A stretch of DNA of 32,947 nucleotides. Source: Bacteroidales bacterium (GTDB lineage Bacteria; Bacteroidota; Bacteroidia; Bacteroidales; UBA7960). Shown here one piece after another: positions 1 through 8,792 of this stretch. Every line of letters starts with the position of its first letter. Position 1 is the first letter of the stretch. Made by a program: the position numbers and the translations under genes. Location: positions 1 through 32,947 of the forward strand of contig PUOJ01000193.1 in NCBI GenBank assembly GCA_003552075.1. Reading direction: 5' to 3'. Below the pieces are notes generated by a model, which saw only the letters and a program-made list of their open reading frames with translations, ran no database searches and was not told where the DNA came from.

Positions 1-1
1 G

Positions 2-511
2 GAAATTCAACTATTGGACCCTTACCACACCATTCCCGTTGAAATAAAAAAAACCAGCCTGGCCATCTTCCTTGCAGAAATCCTGTCCCATGCCCTGAAA
101 AACCAGGAAGCCAATGAAGGCTTGTTCCTCTTTCTTCGAACTGCCCTACTGCATCTAGACAACACCCGGGATGCTGTAACCAACTTCCACCTGGTATTCC
201 TGGTAGGCCTGAGCAAATACCTGGGTTTTCATCCCGGGAACAATCATGGCAAACATCATCGCTTCTTCAATCTCCGGGAAGGCGTTTATCAACCCTCGCC
301 GGACGCCAACCAGAACATGATGGACGAAGAGGAAAGCCAGGCGTTTATGACAATCACCGGGTCCTCACTCGAAAACCAACACCAACTAAACATCTCCAAA
401 GCCCTGCGCAAAAGACTTTTGCAAAAAACCATCGATTACTACCGCCACCACCTGGCAGGCATGCCAGAAGTCAAATCACTCAGCGTCCTGGAAACCATTT
501 TTTCCGATTAG
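2..511 (+). CDS. recO: DNA repair protein RecO, C-terminal part (5' end outside window)
   Basis: Open frame runs in from the window edge (EIQLLDPYHTIPVEIKKTSLAIFLAEILSHAL...NEGLFLFLRTALLHLD...NFHLVFLVGLSKYLGFHP), typical of Bacteroidota RecO C-terminus; stop at 509-511. Confidence 0.8.
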   Translation, partial: EIQLLDPYHTIPVEIKKTSLAIFLAEILSHALKNQEANEGLFLFLRTALLHLDNTRDAVTNFHLVFLVGLSKYLGFHPGNNHGKHHRFFNLREGVYQPSPDANQNMMDEEESQAFMTITGSSLENQHQLNISKALRKRLLQKTIDYYRHHLAGMPEVKSLSVLETIFSD

Positions 512-547
512 CAGCCCCGCTACCATTACCCCTTTTCTTAGCACACA

Positions 548-740
548 CCCGGACTTTTCGACCTCCTCCCTCTCTTCCCTTTCGTCATTTCGTCTTTATG
601 TCCTGTCCCTCCCTGGTTATCATCTTCGCAGCACAAAGACCATCAAACCTCCCCAGGCCCAAGGCATACCCGGACTTTTCGACCTTTCGACCCTTCGACC
701 TTTCGACCTCAGACATTTTGTCTTTTTGTCCTTTTGTCCT
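548..740. repeat. Pyrimidine-rich repeat region with two CCCGGACTTTTCGACC heads
   Basis: Exact CCCGGACTTTTCGACC at 548-563 and 669-684, followed by TTTCGACC / TTTTGTCC units. Confidence 0.8.
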
Positions 741-2618
741 TTAAAACAACTTCAGCACCAACGCTTTGTTTCCAGGAATTGCCCAGCTGCCGAAACCGTC
801 AAACACTTCCCCGGTAAGCAGGTTTTCCGCGCCGGTGTATCCTTCCCAACCTTCGTAAAAACGTGCCATGTCGAGCGGCATCTCCCGGTCGTTGTTGTTC
901 AGGATCACCAGCACCGCGTCCTGCTCATCATACCGAAAATATACATATATATTATCTTCCGGCACGTATTGAAGCAACCAGCCTTCGTATATGACGGGGT
1001 TCTCCCTGCGGATGCGGAGCATGTCGGTGATGTGGTCCACCACCTCGTTTTGCTCCGCGGTTCTTTCTTCCCGGTTAAACTTATTGACCGGGTCGCCGGG
1101 CCATCCGCCCGGGAAGTTGGTACGCATTTCACCATGCCCGTCATGCTCATAGGCCGACTTGAGCAGTTCCGTGCCCGTATACACCTGCGGGATGCCCCGT
1201 GTGGTAAAGAGGAAAGTGAGGGCCATTTTCAGTTTATCCAGGTCCTCTCCCACCCGGGTAAAAAACCTGTCGGTGTCGTGATTGCTTCCAAATATGACCA
1301 GGTTATAGGGGTCAGGATAAAGGAAATCCTGTGCCAGGGTATTATACAGGCGCATCATGCCTGTTGACCATCCCTGCTCTTCATTAAAGGCCTGGCCAAT
1401 ATCGTCGTAGATGGCAAAATCAAATACCGAGGGAAAGTGGGAGTCGTAGCCGTCGTGGTTATCCTTGCCGCCCTGGTAGTAGCTCACCATGGCCGGCACG
1501 CCCATCCAGGCCTCTCCGATAATCATGAAATAGGGATATTCGTGCATGATGTAGCGGGCCCAGTCGGACATGAAGAAACGGTCGGCGTAGGGCTGGGTGT
1601 CCATGCGGATCGCTTGGATGCCACTATATTCGATCCACCACACGCTGTTTTGCTTGAGATAGCGCGCCAGCAGGCGGTTTTCCTGGTTCAGGTCGGGCAT
1701 GTTGGTATCGAACCAGCCCCTTACCATGCGGTCGTAATCATCCTGTGAGCCATGGGGATCTGTAATGGTGGTCATGCGGTAGGTGGTCCGGGTAAAGCCC
1801 TCCCACTGGTTCAGCCAGCCTTCGGTGGGCAGGTCATCCACCCACCAGTGGTGGTGGCCGCAATGGTTCAGGATCAGGTCCTTCACGATCTTCATGTCCC
1901 TGTCGGCGGCCTCTTCGATCAGGCGCAGGTAGGCCTCATTGCCGCCAAAGCGGGCATCCACCTGGTAGAAGTCGGTGATGGCATAGCCGTGATAGCTATA
2001 CCGGGGTTGGTCATTTTCGAGCACGGGGTTAAGCCAGATCGACGTGAAACCCATGCCAGCAATGTGGTCGATATGGTCGATCACCCCCGGGAGGTCGCCG
2101 CCATGCCTTCCGGATGGATTTTCCCGGTCGCTGGCCTCAAGCATTCCGGGCTGGTCATCCAGCGAAGGGTCGCCATTGGCAAAGCGGTCAGGCATCAGCA
2201 GGTATATGGCGTCGGACACATTCACGCCCTCACGGTAGCGGCTTTCCGGGTCCCGCTCCCTGAGCTCGTAGGTGTACTCGTACACCAGGTCCTCGTTCCG
2301 GAAAAACTTTACCGGGAAGGACCCCGGGGCAGCCTTCTCCACGTCGATATAAATAAACAGGTAGTTGGGGCTCTCCACGGCCACCACCTCCTTGATACTG
2401 ACACCCGGATAGTCGATGGCCACACGGGTTTTGCCAATATCTTCCCCGTAGGCCATAAGCTGCAGTTCGGTATGCATCATGTCCGCCCACCAAAAAGGCG
2501 GCTCCACGCGCTCAGGGGCTTCAGCCGCCTGCAGGCCCAATGTCCAGGTAAAAATCAGGGTAAAAACCAAAGGGCGCACTGCAGCAGTGAGCCAGTAATT
2601 CATCATCATTCGCTTCAT
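741..2618 (-). CDS. Secreted glycoside hydrolase family 13 alpha-amylase / neopullulanase-like (cyclomaltodextrinase N domain)
   Basis: 625 aa with signal peptide; GH13 motifs DLILNHCGHHH, IRMDTQPYAD, IIGEAW, IFGSNHDTDR. Confidence 0.93.
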   Translation of the reverse strand: MKRMMMNYWLTAAVRPLVFTLIFTWTLGLQAAEAPERVEPPFWWADMMHTELQLMAYGEDIGKTRVAIDYPGVSIKEVVAVESPNYLFIYIDVEKAAPGSFPVKFFRNEDLVYEYTYELRERDPESRYREGVNVSDAIYLLMPDRFANGDPSLDDQPGMLEASDRENPSGRHGGDLPGVIDHIDHIAGMGFTSIWLNPVLENDQPRYSYHGYAITDFYQVDARFGGNEAYLRLIEEAADRDMKIVKDLILNHCGHHHWWVDDLPTEGWLNQWEGFTRTTYRMTTITDPHGSQDDYDRMVRGWFDTNMPDLNQENRLLARYLKQNSVWWIEYSGIQAIRMDTQPYADRFFMSDWARYIMHEYPYFMIIGEAWMGVPAMVSYYQGGKDNHDGYDSHFPSVFDFAIYDDIGQAFNEEQGWSTGMMRLYNTLAQDFLYPDPYNLVIFGSNHDTDRFFTRVGEDLDKLKMALTFLFTTRGIPQVYTGTELLKSAYEHDGHGEMRTNFPGGWPGDPVNKFNREERTAEQNEVVDHITDMLRIRRENPVIYEGWLLQYVPEDNIYVYFRYDEQDAVLVILNNNDREMPLDMARFYEGWEGYTGAENLLTGEVFDGFGSWAIPGNKALVLKLF

Positions 2619-2693
2619 TTTGTTAGATATTTAATTGGTGATTAATGACCACCCACAGCAGCATACCATCTCCCATCATGCCCGGTTTATTGC

Positions 2694-3383
2694 CTACTCC
2701 ACGTCGAAATCAAAATAGGTGTCCGGGTATGGCTCATTATCCAGTGTATAATGCCACCATTCATAAGGGTACATCAGGTAGCCGTGCCGCTGCATGGTTT
2801 CTTTCAGGATATTTCTGTTTGCTTCTTGTTCTTCATTGATCAGATCCGTACCATGGTGAGATATCGGTCCGAAAAAGTCGAAACCGCTTCCCATATCCAC
2901 CTCCTCGCCCGTGTCAAGATAGGTTAATGTAAGATCCACGGTGCTGCCCCGGGTGTGGCTCGACTGCTCGGCGATATATCCAAGGTCAAACAGGTCAGCC
3001 TTGTCCACATCGGGATAGTACTTATGTTTGGTGAGGGTATCGGCTGGGTCCTGTGCCCATCGGACAAAATGGTCAACCGCCTTCTGTGGACGGTAACCGT
3101 CAAAAACGATCATTCCATAACCCTGCTCCTCCAGGTCATCAGCCACGTTCACCAATGCATCCAGGGCCTCATCGGTCAGGATGGCCACAGGGGCATTGTA
3201 TCCGTCAACAGGAGCTCCCACAAAGTTATCATGGGTATAATAACGGATATCGTATTCTACTTCAGGAATGGCATCATGCACATATCCAAAACCGTCAGGA
3301 AGTACAGCCGTGTCATCCGAATCGCAGGAGACCACAAACAACACACTGACAACGATCAGAAAAGATAAAACCAGGCGTTTCAT
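2694..3383 (-). CDS. M15-family D-alanyl-D-alanine dipeptidase (VanX/DdpX-like), lipoprotein signal
   Basis: 229 aa; lipobox-like VLFVVSC; VFDGYRPQKAV, SSHTRGSTVDLTL, YEWWHYTL metal/active-site motifs of VanX-like peptidases. Confidence 0.9.
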   Translation of the reverse strand: MKRLVLSFLIVVSVLFVVSCDSDDTAVLPDGFGYVHDAIPEVEYDIRYYTHDNFVGAPVDGYNAPVAILTDEALDALVNVADDLEEQGYGMIVFDGYRPQKAVDHFVRWAQDPADTLTKHKYYPDVDKADLFDLGYIAEQSSHTRGSTVDLTLTYLDTGEEVDMGSGFDFFGPISHHGTDLINEEQEANRNILKETMQRHGYLMYPYEWWHYTLDNEPYPDTYFDFDVE

Positions 3384-3432
3384 AATTGAAAAATTTTTGA
3401 TTAAACAATATATTTAAGCTGTCCCTGATGCA

Positions 3433-4278
3433 TCAGGAGTCAGGGTCAATCAAATCCTGGATTTCGGCAATGACTTTCTTCTTCTTGCCCGGCTTGAGGC
3501 CTAGCTGATCCAATACGCCCTGCCGGCGATACAGTTGCCGGCACAGGACAATCTCCTGCTCCAGAAGCTCCTGTTTTTGCTTCCTGGTAAGATGGGTCAG
3601 CACCGTAACAGGAAACAAACCAGTCTGCTGAATCATGTCTTTCAAGCCTTCTTTGGGTGGATGGTCCCAGCTGACCATGCGCAGGCCCACGCAGCGGGCA
3701 TATTTCATGGCATCCTCCGTGAATCGCGTGTTTGTAAACACCCAACCGTGGAAGCTTCGCTTTTCCAATCCTGGCGTTGACTTCCAACGCTGCTCGATGT
3801 CCTTGAAACGGGAGTGGATGTAGAGGGGTACACGCACATTACAATACTTGCCCTGGCTGTTGTAGTACTTGCATTCTACCATGAATTGCTGGTGGTCGTT
3901 GTGTGCCACCACATCCACCTCGTGCGCGATGCACTGCCCCTGCACCATCCTGCCCACCTCGATCTGGTATCCCATGTGGGCAAGCAATTGACCGACAAAG
4001 TGCTCAAACGGATACCCGGAAGGCCCCAGTTCCATGATGGCCTTCTTCAGGCTGTATCTTGCAGCTGTCGCACGCTGATGCTTTCGAAGCGCCTGAAAGG
4101 CTTTCCTGTAGACCGCCGAAGTGGTCATGCCGTCTTCGAGCATCGGCCGGATGTCCTCTTCCACCTCACGGGCAAGCCTGGGAGATGCCCCTGCCCTTCG
4201 CAGCGAAGCTTGCAGCTTATCCGGATCAAAAGCTTCTTTCTCGCCGGATTGTTTTCGGATGATCACTTGCTTCGACAT
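3433..4278 (-). CDS. ATP-cone domain fused to Mrr-like restriction endonuclease domain
   Basis: 281 aa; N-terminal ATP-cone-like VIIRKQSGEKEAFDPDKLQASLRRAGAS...; C-terminal nuclease motif HEVDVVAHNDHQQFMVECKYY (D...ECK) and WVFTNTRFTEDAMKYA. Confidence 0.8.
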   Translation of the reverse strand: MSKQVIIRKQSGEKEAFDPDKLQASLRRAGASPRLAREVEEDIRPMLEDGMTTSAVYRKAFQALRKHQRATAARYSLKKAIMELGPSGYPFEHFVGQLLAHMGYQIEVGRMVQGQCIAHEVDVVAHNDHQQFMVECKYYNSQGKYCNVRVPLYIHSRFKDIEQRWKSTPGLEKRSFHGWVFTNTRFTEDAMKYARCVGLRMVSWDHPPKEGLKDMIQQTGLFPVTVLTHLTRKQKQELLEQEIVLCRQLYRRQGVLDQLGLKPGKKKKVIAEIQDLIDPDS

Positions 4279-4385
4279 ATCCCCATTTTAATCAATGATC
4301 GCCGTAAAATTACATATTTTACGCAAAATGACCCTTCATTCCGAGTTTCAAGCCCCCACGAAAAGGACGGTGGCCAAAATGCATG

Positions 4386-4506
4386 AATGACATTTTTGTT
4401 CTTTTCTTTGCGTGCGTGTTTTTGTCTTTGCGTTTTTTGCGTGGAACAAATATATCCACGCAAAAGCCGCAAAAGGGGTTCACGCGAAGCACGCAAAGAT
4501 GTCATT
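4386..4506. repeat. Nested inverted repeat (cruciform-capable)
   Basis: Three perfect nested arm pairs: AATGACAT/ATGTCATT, CTTTGCGTGC/GCACGCAAAG, TTTTGCGTGGA/TCCACGCAAAA. Confidence 0.75.
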
Positions 4507-4511
4507 AGTAA

Positions 4512-4581
4512 CGCGAAACGGAGGAGCCGCTTCAAACCAACCCTTAAAACGTCACTCCGAGCGCGAAGCGGAGGAACCGCT
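4512..4581. repeat. Direct repeat pair CGCGAARCGGAGGARCCGCT
   Basis: 4512-4531 CGCGAAACGGAGGAGCCGCT and 4562-4581 CGCGAAGCGGAGGAACCGCT, 18/20 identical. Confidence 0.75.
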
Positions 4582-4644
4582 CACCCACCACGCCAAAGTC
4601 CCCACTTTCTTTTATCTTTACGCTGACCCAAGCACCCCAATCCC

Positions 4645-7600
4645 ATGCAAAAAAACTTTCTCGTATACAAGTCTGCGGCCGGAAGCGGAAAAACATACAC
4701 CCTGGTGAAAGAATACCTGAAACTGGTCTTGCCGGACCCATCCCGTTACCGCCATATCCTTGCCATCACCTTCACCAATGCGGCTGCGGCAGAAATGAAA
4801 GCGCGCATCATCAGCTCGCTGGGCGCCATTTCCCGGGCGCAGGACCCGGGTGAAAAGGACGGGAGGAAGCTGATTGCGAACCTTACAGAAGATTACCAGG
4901 AGGATGCCCGCGAGGATCCCCGGCGCATCGTTCCCACGGAGGAGCATCTGATTGCCAATGCTGGCAAGGTGTTGAAGCTTGTGCTCCATCACTATACCGA
5001 TTTTGCGGTAAGCACCATCGACAGCTTCGTCCACCGGGTGATCCGGTCCTTCTCCTTCGACCTGCACATTCCCTATAATGTGGAAGTGGAGCTGGACACC
5101 GAAAGCTTGCTGAATAAAGCCGTTGACCTCCTGATCAAACAGGCGGGGCAGGATGAAGCGCTTACCCGTTTGCTGGTCAGCTTTATCCTTTCCCAGGCAG
5201 ACCAGGAAGAGGATACACGCATTGAAAACAGGATCACCCAGCTGGCATTTAACCTGGTGGATGAAGACAGCACCCCCTATGTCGAAAAGTTGAAAGAGAT
5301 TCCCCTGGAGGAGTTCGGACGCGCAGCCGGCAATCTGCGACAATCCATACAGTCATTTGAAGGACGTGTTCAGCAGGAAGGCCAGGCAGCCCTTGACCTG
5401 ATCAGGAGTCAGGGGCTCACAGCCCAGGCATTTTACCAGGGAACCAGGGGCATCGTATCCTATTTCCAACACATGGCTGCCGGCCGGGTTCGCGAAAAAA
5501 TTGAGCCCGGCAAGACGGCCGAAAAAACCATCCATGAAGACAAATGGTTTGCAGGCAAAGCCACCGATGAAGAAAAGGCCGCCATTGAAAGCATCAAAGA
5601 CCGGCTCATTGGCCACTATGAAGGCATCCAGCAGGTTGCTGCACGTGAGCTGGAGAACTACCGTTGTGCACACGCCCTGCTATCCACGATTTATCCCCTT
5701 GCCCTGCTCAGCGAGGTGGAACGCATGGTGGAGGAGATCAAGACGGAAGAGATCACGCTGCATATTTCCGATTTTAACAAACGGATTTCCGCCATCATCA
5801 CCGATCAACCGGTTCCCTTCATCTATGAAAGGCTTGGTGAACGGTATCAGCATTACATGATTGATGAGTTTCAGGACACCTCCCTGCTGCAATGGCAAAA
5901 CCTGCTGCCCCTGGTGTCCAATGCGCTGGCAGGGGGTCACAAAAGCCTGGTAGTGGGTGACGGCAAGCAGGCCATTTACCGTTTCCGGAATGGCGATGTC
6001 GAACAGTTTGCCAGCCTGCCGCATCTGACCGAAGGCATACGAAGCGTGAGCAAGTCCGAATGGGAGGTGGCGCTTTCGAATAACTTCATGCAGATCCCCC
6101 TGCCGTTTAACTGGCGCTCCGCCAAGTCGATTGTCTATTTCAACAATGCGTTTTTCGACTTTGCCAAAAACCTGCTGCACAAAGACCTGCAAAACATTTA
6201 TGGCAAGGTGGAGCAGAAGGAACGTCCGGATAAGCCTGAAGGCTATGTGTCGGTTCGCTTCCTTGACGGCACGGACCGCCAGGCTTATCAGCAAGCGCAA
6301 CTGGCGGCTGTGCTGGATACCATCAACACCTGCCGTGAGGCAGGGCATCCACTCCGCGACATCACCGTATTGTGCCAGACACATAAGCAGGGCAGCATGA
6401 TAGCCCAGGAACTGCTGAAGCACCACATCCCGGTAATCTCGGAAGAGTCGCTCCTGCTCAGCCATTCTGATGAAGTGAATGTGTTTCTGGCTATTCTGCG
6501 CTTGCTGGCCAACCCCGAAGATCCCATTGCTGCTATAGAGATCATCACTTTGCTACACCGCTCGGGAACGCTCCACACATCTTTGAGCCTTCATGAATGC
6601 CTGGATATGGCAGGACTTACGGGCAAACAACACCACACAGCATCGGCAGCAAAGGCCATGGACGGCGTAGAGAAGGTCTTGCACCACCACAAGATTCCCC
6701 TTTCCTTTAAGGACTTCACGCACCTGAACATCTATGACACCTGTGAAACCCTGGTGCGCATCTTTTTTTCCTCCCAGACGCCCCCTGATCCCTTTGTGGC
6801 TTTCTTCATGGATGCCATCTTTGAATTCACCCAAAGGCAAGCCCTTGCTTATGATGACTTTCTCGACTGGTGGGAAGAGACGGGGAAAAGCCGGTCGATT
6901 GTCGTGCCCGAAGGCGTGGAGGCAGTGCAGATCATGACCATACATAAGTCAAAGGGCCTGCAGTTTCCGGTGGTGATCCACCCTTTCGCAGACAAAAAAC
7001 CCAACAAGCTCACCCGGAGCGGCTTATGGACCGATGAAAGCAGGACAGGGATCCAGGATCCTCCCGTGCAATACCTGCGGATGAACAAAAAAGACCTCGA
7101 AGGAACGGGCTTTGAAAGGGACCTGGAGTGGGAGCAGGCCAAAACCTTCCTGGACATGCTCAACGCCACCTATGTGGCCTTTACGCGGCCAATTGAAAAA
7201 CTCTTTATTATCTCCAGGCAACCGGAAAAAAAATATGATCCACTGAGCGTGCACGGCATGCTTCACGACTTTTCCAGCCAGGAAAATGAAGCACCCATGG
7301 GAGAACACACTTTTGCACGAGGGCGTTTTGAACAGCCGGCAGGTAAAAGCAAGGACCAGCAAAAGCAAGCAGAACAGCCTTTCCGGCATATGCTTTCCGG
7401 CTTGTGGAGCCGCAACCTGCGGATGCGATCACACCAGAAGGAGCGCAGCATCCTTTTCAATGAGGAAGATCCCATGCAAAGGGGCAACCTGCTGCACCGG
7501 GCCATGGAAGAGATCCACCATCCTGATGACATTGCACCCGTGATTGACCGGATGCAAGCCAATGGAGAGATCAACGGGCAACAGGCCGCCACGTGGAAAG

Positions 7601-7890
7601 GCAACATCGCCAAGTTGCTCAATGATCCGGTGCTGGCACCCTATTTTGCCAAAGGAGCAAAGGTGAAGACAGAGGCCGCACTCATGGACCAGGATGGAAG
7701 GTTCTATCGCCCCGACAGGGTGGTATTCCTGGAACAGGAAACCGCCATCATCGACTACAAGTCAGGCAAAGCCCAGTCATCCCACCAGCAGCAAATGGAG
7801 GCCTATGCAGACATTTTGCAACAAATGGGATACCCGGCAGTGAAGAAGCTCATTGTATACCTTGACGAGGTTACCACGAAAACAGTCTAA
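4645..7890 (+). CDS. UvrD/RecB/AddA-type superfamily 1 helicase with C-terminal PD-(D/E)XK nuclease domain
   Basis: 1081 aa; Walker A AAGSGKTYTL, ITFTNAAAAEMKARI, MIDEFQDTSLLQW, VVGDGKQAIYRFRNGD, MTIHKSKGLQFPVVI, and C-terminal YRPDRVVFLEQETAIIDYKSG. Confidence 0.93.
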   Translation: MQKNFLVYKSAAGSGKTYTLVKEYLKLVLPDPSRYRHILAITFTNAAAAEMKARIISSLGAISRAQDPGEKDGRKLIANLTEDYQEDAREDPRRIVPTEEHLIANAGKVLKLVLHHYTDFAVSTIDSFVHRVIRSFSFDLHIPYNVEVELDTESLLNKAVDLLIKQAGQDEALTRLLVSFILSQADQEEDTRIENRITQLAFNLVDEDSTPYVEKLKEIPLEEFGRAAGNLRQSIQSFEGRVQQEGQAALDLIRSQGLTAQAFYQGTRGIVSYFQHMAAGRVREKIEPGKTAEKTIHEDKWFAGKATDEEKAAIESIKDRLIGHYEGIQQVAARELENYRCAHALLSTIYPLALLSEVERMVEEIKTEEITLHISDFNKRISAIITDQPVPFIYERLGERYQHYMIDEFQDTSLLQWQNLLPLVSNALAGGHKSLVVGDGKQAIYRFRNGDVEQFASLPHLTEGIRSVSKSEWEVALSNNFMQIPLPFNWRSAKSIVYFNNAFFDFAKNLLHKDLQNIYGKVEQKERPDKPEGYVSVRFLDGTDRQAYQQAQLAAVLDTINTCREAGHPLRDITVLCQTHKQGSMIAQELLKHHIPVISEESLLLSHSDEVNVFLAILRLLANPEDPIAAIEIITLLHRSGTLHTSLSLHECLDMAGLTGKQHHTASAAKAMDGVEKVLHHHKIPLSFKDFTHLNIYDTCETLVRIFFSSQTPPDPFVAFFMDAIFEFTQRQALAYDDFLDWWEETGKSRSIVVPEGVEAVQIMTIHKSKGLQFPVVIHPFADKKPNKLTRSGLWTDESRTGIQDPPVQYLRMNKKDLEGTGFERDLEWEQAKTFLDMLNATYVAFTRPIEKLFIISRQPEKKYDPLSVHGMLHDFSSQENEAPMGEHTFARGRFEQPAGKSKDQQKQAEQPFRHMLSGLWSRNLRMRSHQKERSILFNEEDPMQRGNLLHRAMEEIHHPDDIAPVIDRMQANGEINGQQAATWKGNIAKLLNDPVLAPYFAKGAKVKTEAALMDQDGRFYRPDRVVFLEQETAIIDYKSGKAQSSHQQQMEAYADILQQMGYPAVKKLIVYLDEVTTKTV

Positions 7891-8000
7891 ATAAAAACTA
7901 CTGAGTTACAGGTATTTTAGTATCTAGATATGGTATCTATTTAACCAATTATTTGTAATTTGGCAGCCACATTTGCGACACAATGATTTAAAACGGAAAC

Positions 8001-8016
8001 TGGCACGCCCATTGCA
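8001..8016 (+). promoter_or_regulatory. Sigma-54 (RpoN) -24/-12 promoter upstream of formate dehydrogenase operon
   Basis: TGGCACGcccaTTGCA: exact match to TGGCACG-N4-TTGCW; GG (8002-8003) and GC (8014-8015) separated by exactly 10 nt. Confidence 0.75.
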
Positions 8017-8165
8017 ACCAAGGCATCGCAACCATCATTTTTTGCTTTTTGACTTCATGTAAAGACATCATAAACAGCGCACTACCCAATATCAGACAAA
8101 TCCTGATCACCACCTGCGACTCCCTTCACCCCGCCCGGCATTAATAATAAAAAAAACCACGACAT

Positions 8166-8630
8166 ATGTCCACACAAGAGATCATCCAGCAGTTTGAGCC
8201 AAAGCAACACAACCTGCTGCATATTTTACACGCCCTCCAGGACGCGCATCCTGAAAATTACATCACGGAAGAAGCCCTGGAGGCGGCGGCCGGCCACCTG
8301 GGCGTGACCAAAAGCACGGTATACGGCGTGGCACGCTATTACACCATGTTCAGCCTGAAACCCCGGGGAAAACACATCATCCGGGTCTGTGCCTCCCCCG
8401 TCTGTGAGCTGCTGCATGTCAACGACATCATTGCCGCACTGGAGGAAGAGTTAAGTATCAAAACGGGAGAAACGACCAAAGACGGGCTGTTCACCCTGGA
8501 GCTGAGCGAGTGCCTCGGACAATGCCAGGAGGCACCATCCATGATGATCAACGATAAAATTTTCAACAATTTGACGTCAGCGCGTATAAGGGAGGTCATT
8601 CAATCCTTTAAAGATGAAGCCCGAAAGTAA
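8166..8630 (+). CDS. NAD-linked formate dehydrogenase gamma / NuoE-like [2Fe-2S] thioredoxin-fold subunit
   Basis: 154 aa; CASPVC (Cx4C) and CLGQC (Cx3C) [2Fe-2S] ligand motifs of NuoE/FdsG; followed by NuoF- and FdhA-like genes. Confidence 0.92.
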   Translation: MSTQEIIQQFEPKQHNLLHILHALQDAHPENYITEEALEAAAGHLGVTKSTVYGVARYYTMFSLKPRGKHIIRVCASPVCELLHVNDIIAALEEELSIKTGETTKDGLFTLELSECLGQCQEAPSMMINDKIFNNLTSARIREVIQSFKDEARK

Positions 8631-8792
8631 AAAAGGGCCATTGGCTGCTGGCGATTAGCCAGATTCCTTACAGGTTGAGTTTGTTCTCCCGGCAACCTTA
8701 TCAAAAGCCAATGATTACACGCAGGCCCGGAATTTTGACATTTCGACCTTTTGACATTCAGACATTCAATAACACACCATAATCACCAAGCA

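Noticed and set aside
1752-2645. 297-aa plus-strand ORF (and 726..1367, 1437..1748)
   Set aside because: Antisense to the GH13 gene; compositionally a mirror of conserved coding DNA.
4386-4506. Intrinsic terminator for a neighbouring gene
   Set aside because: It lies between two divergently transcribed genes, so neither ends here; a repeat element is a better explanation.
5680-6465. 261-aa minus-strand ORF (and 4618..5343, 6553..6945)
   Set aside because: Antisense to the AddA-like gene.
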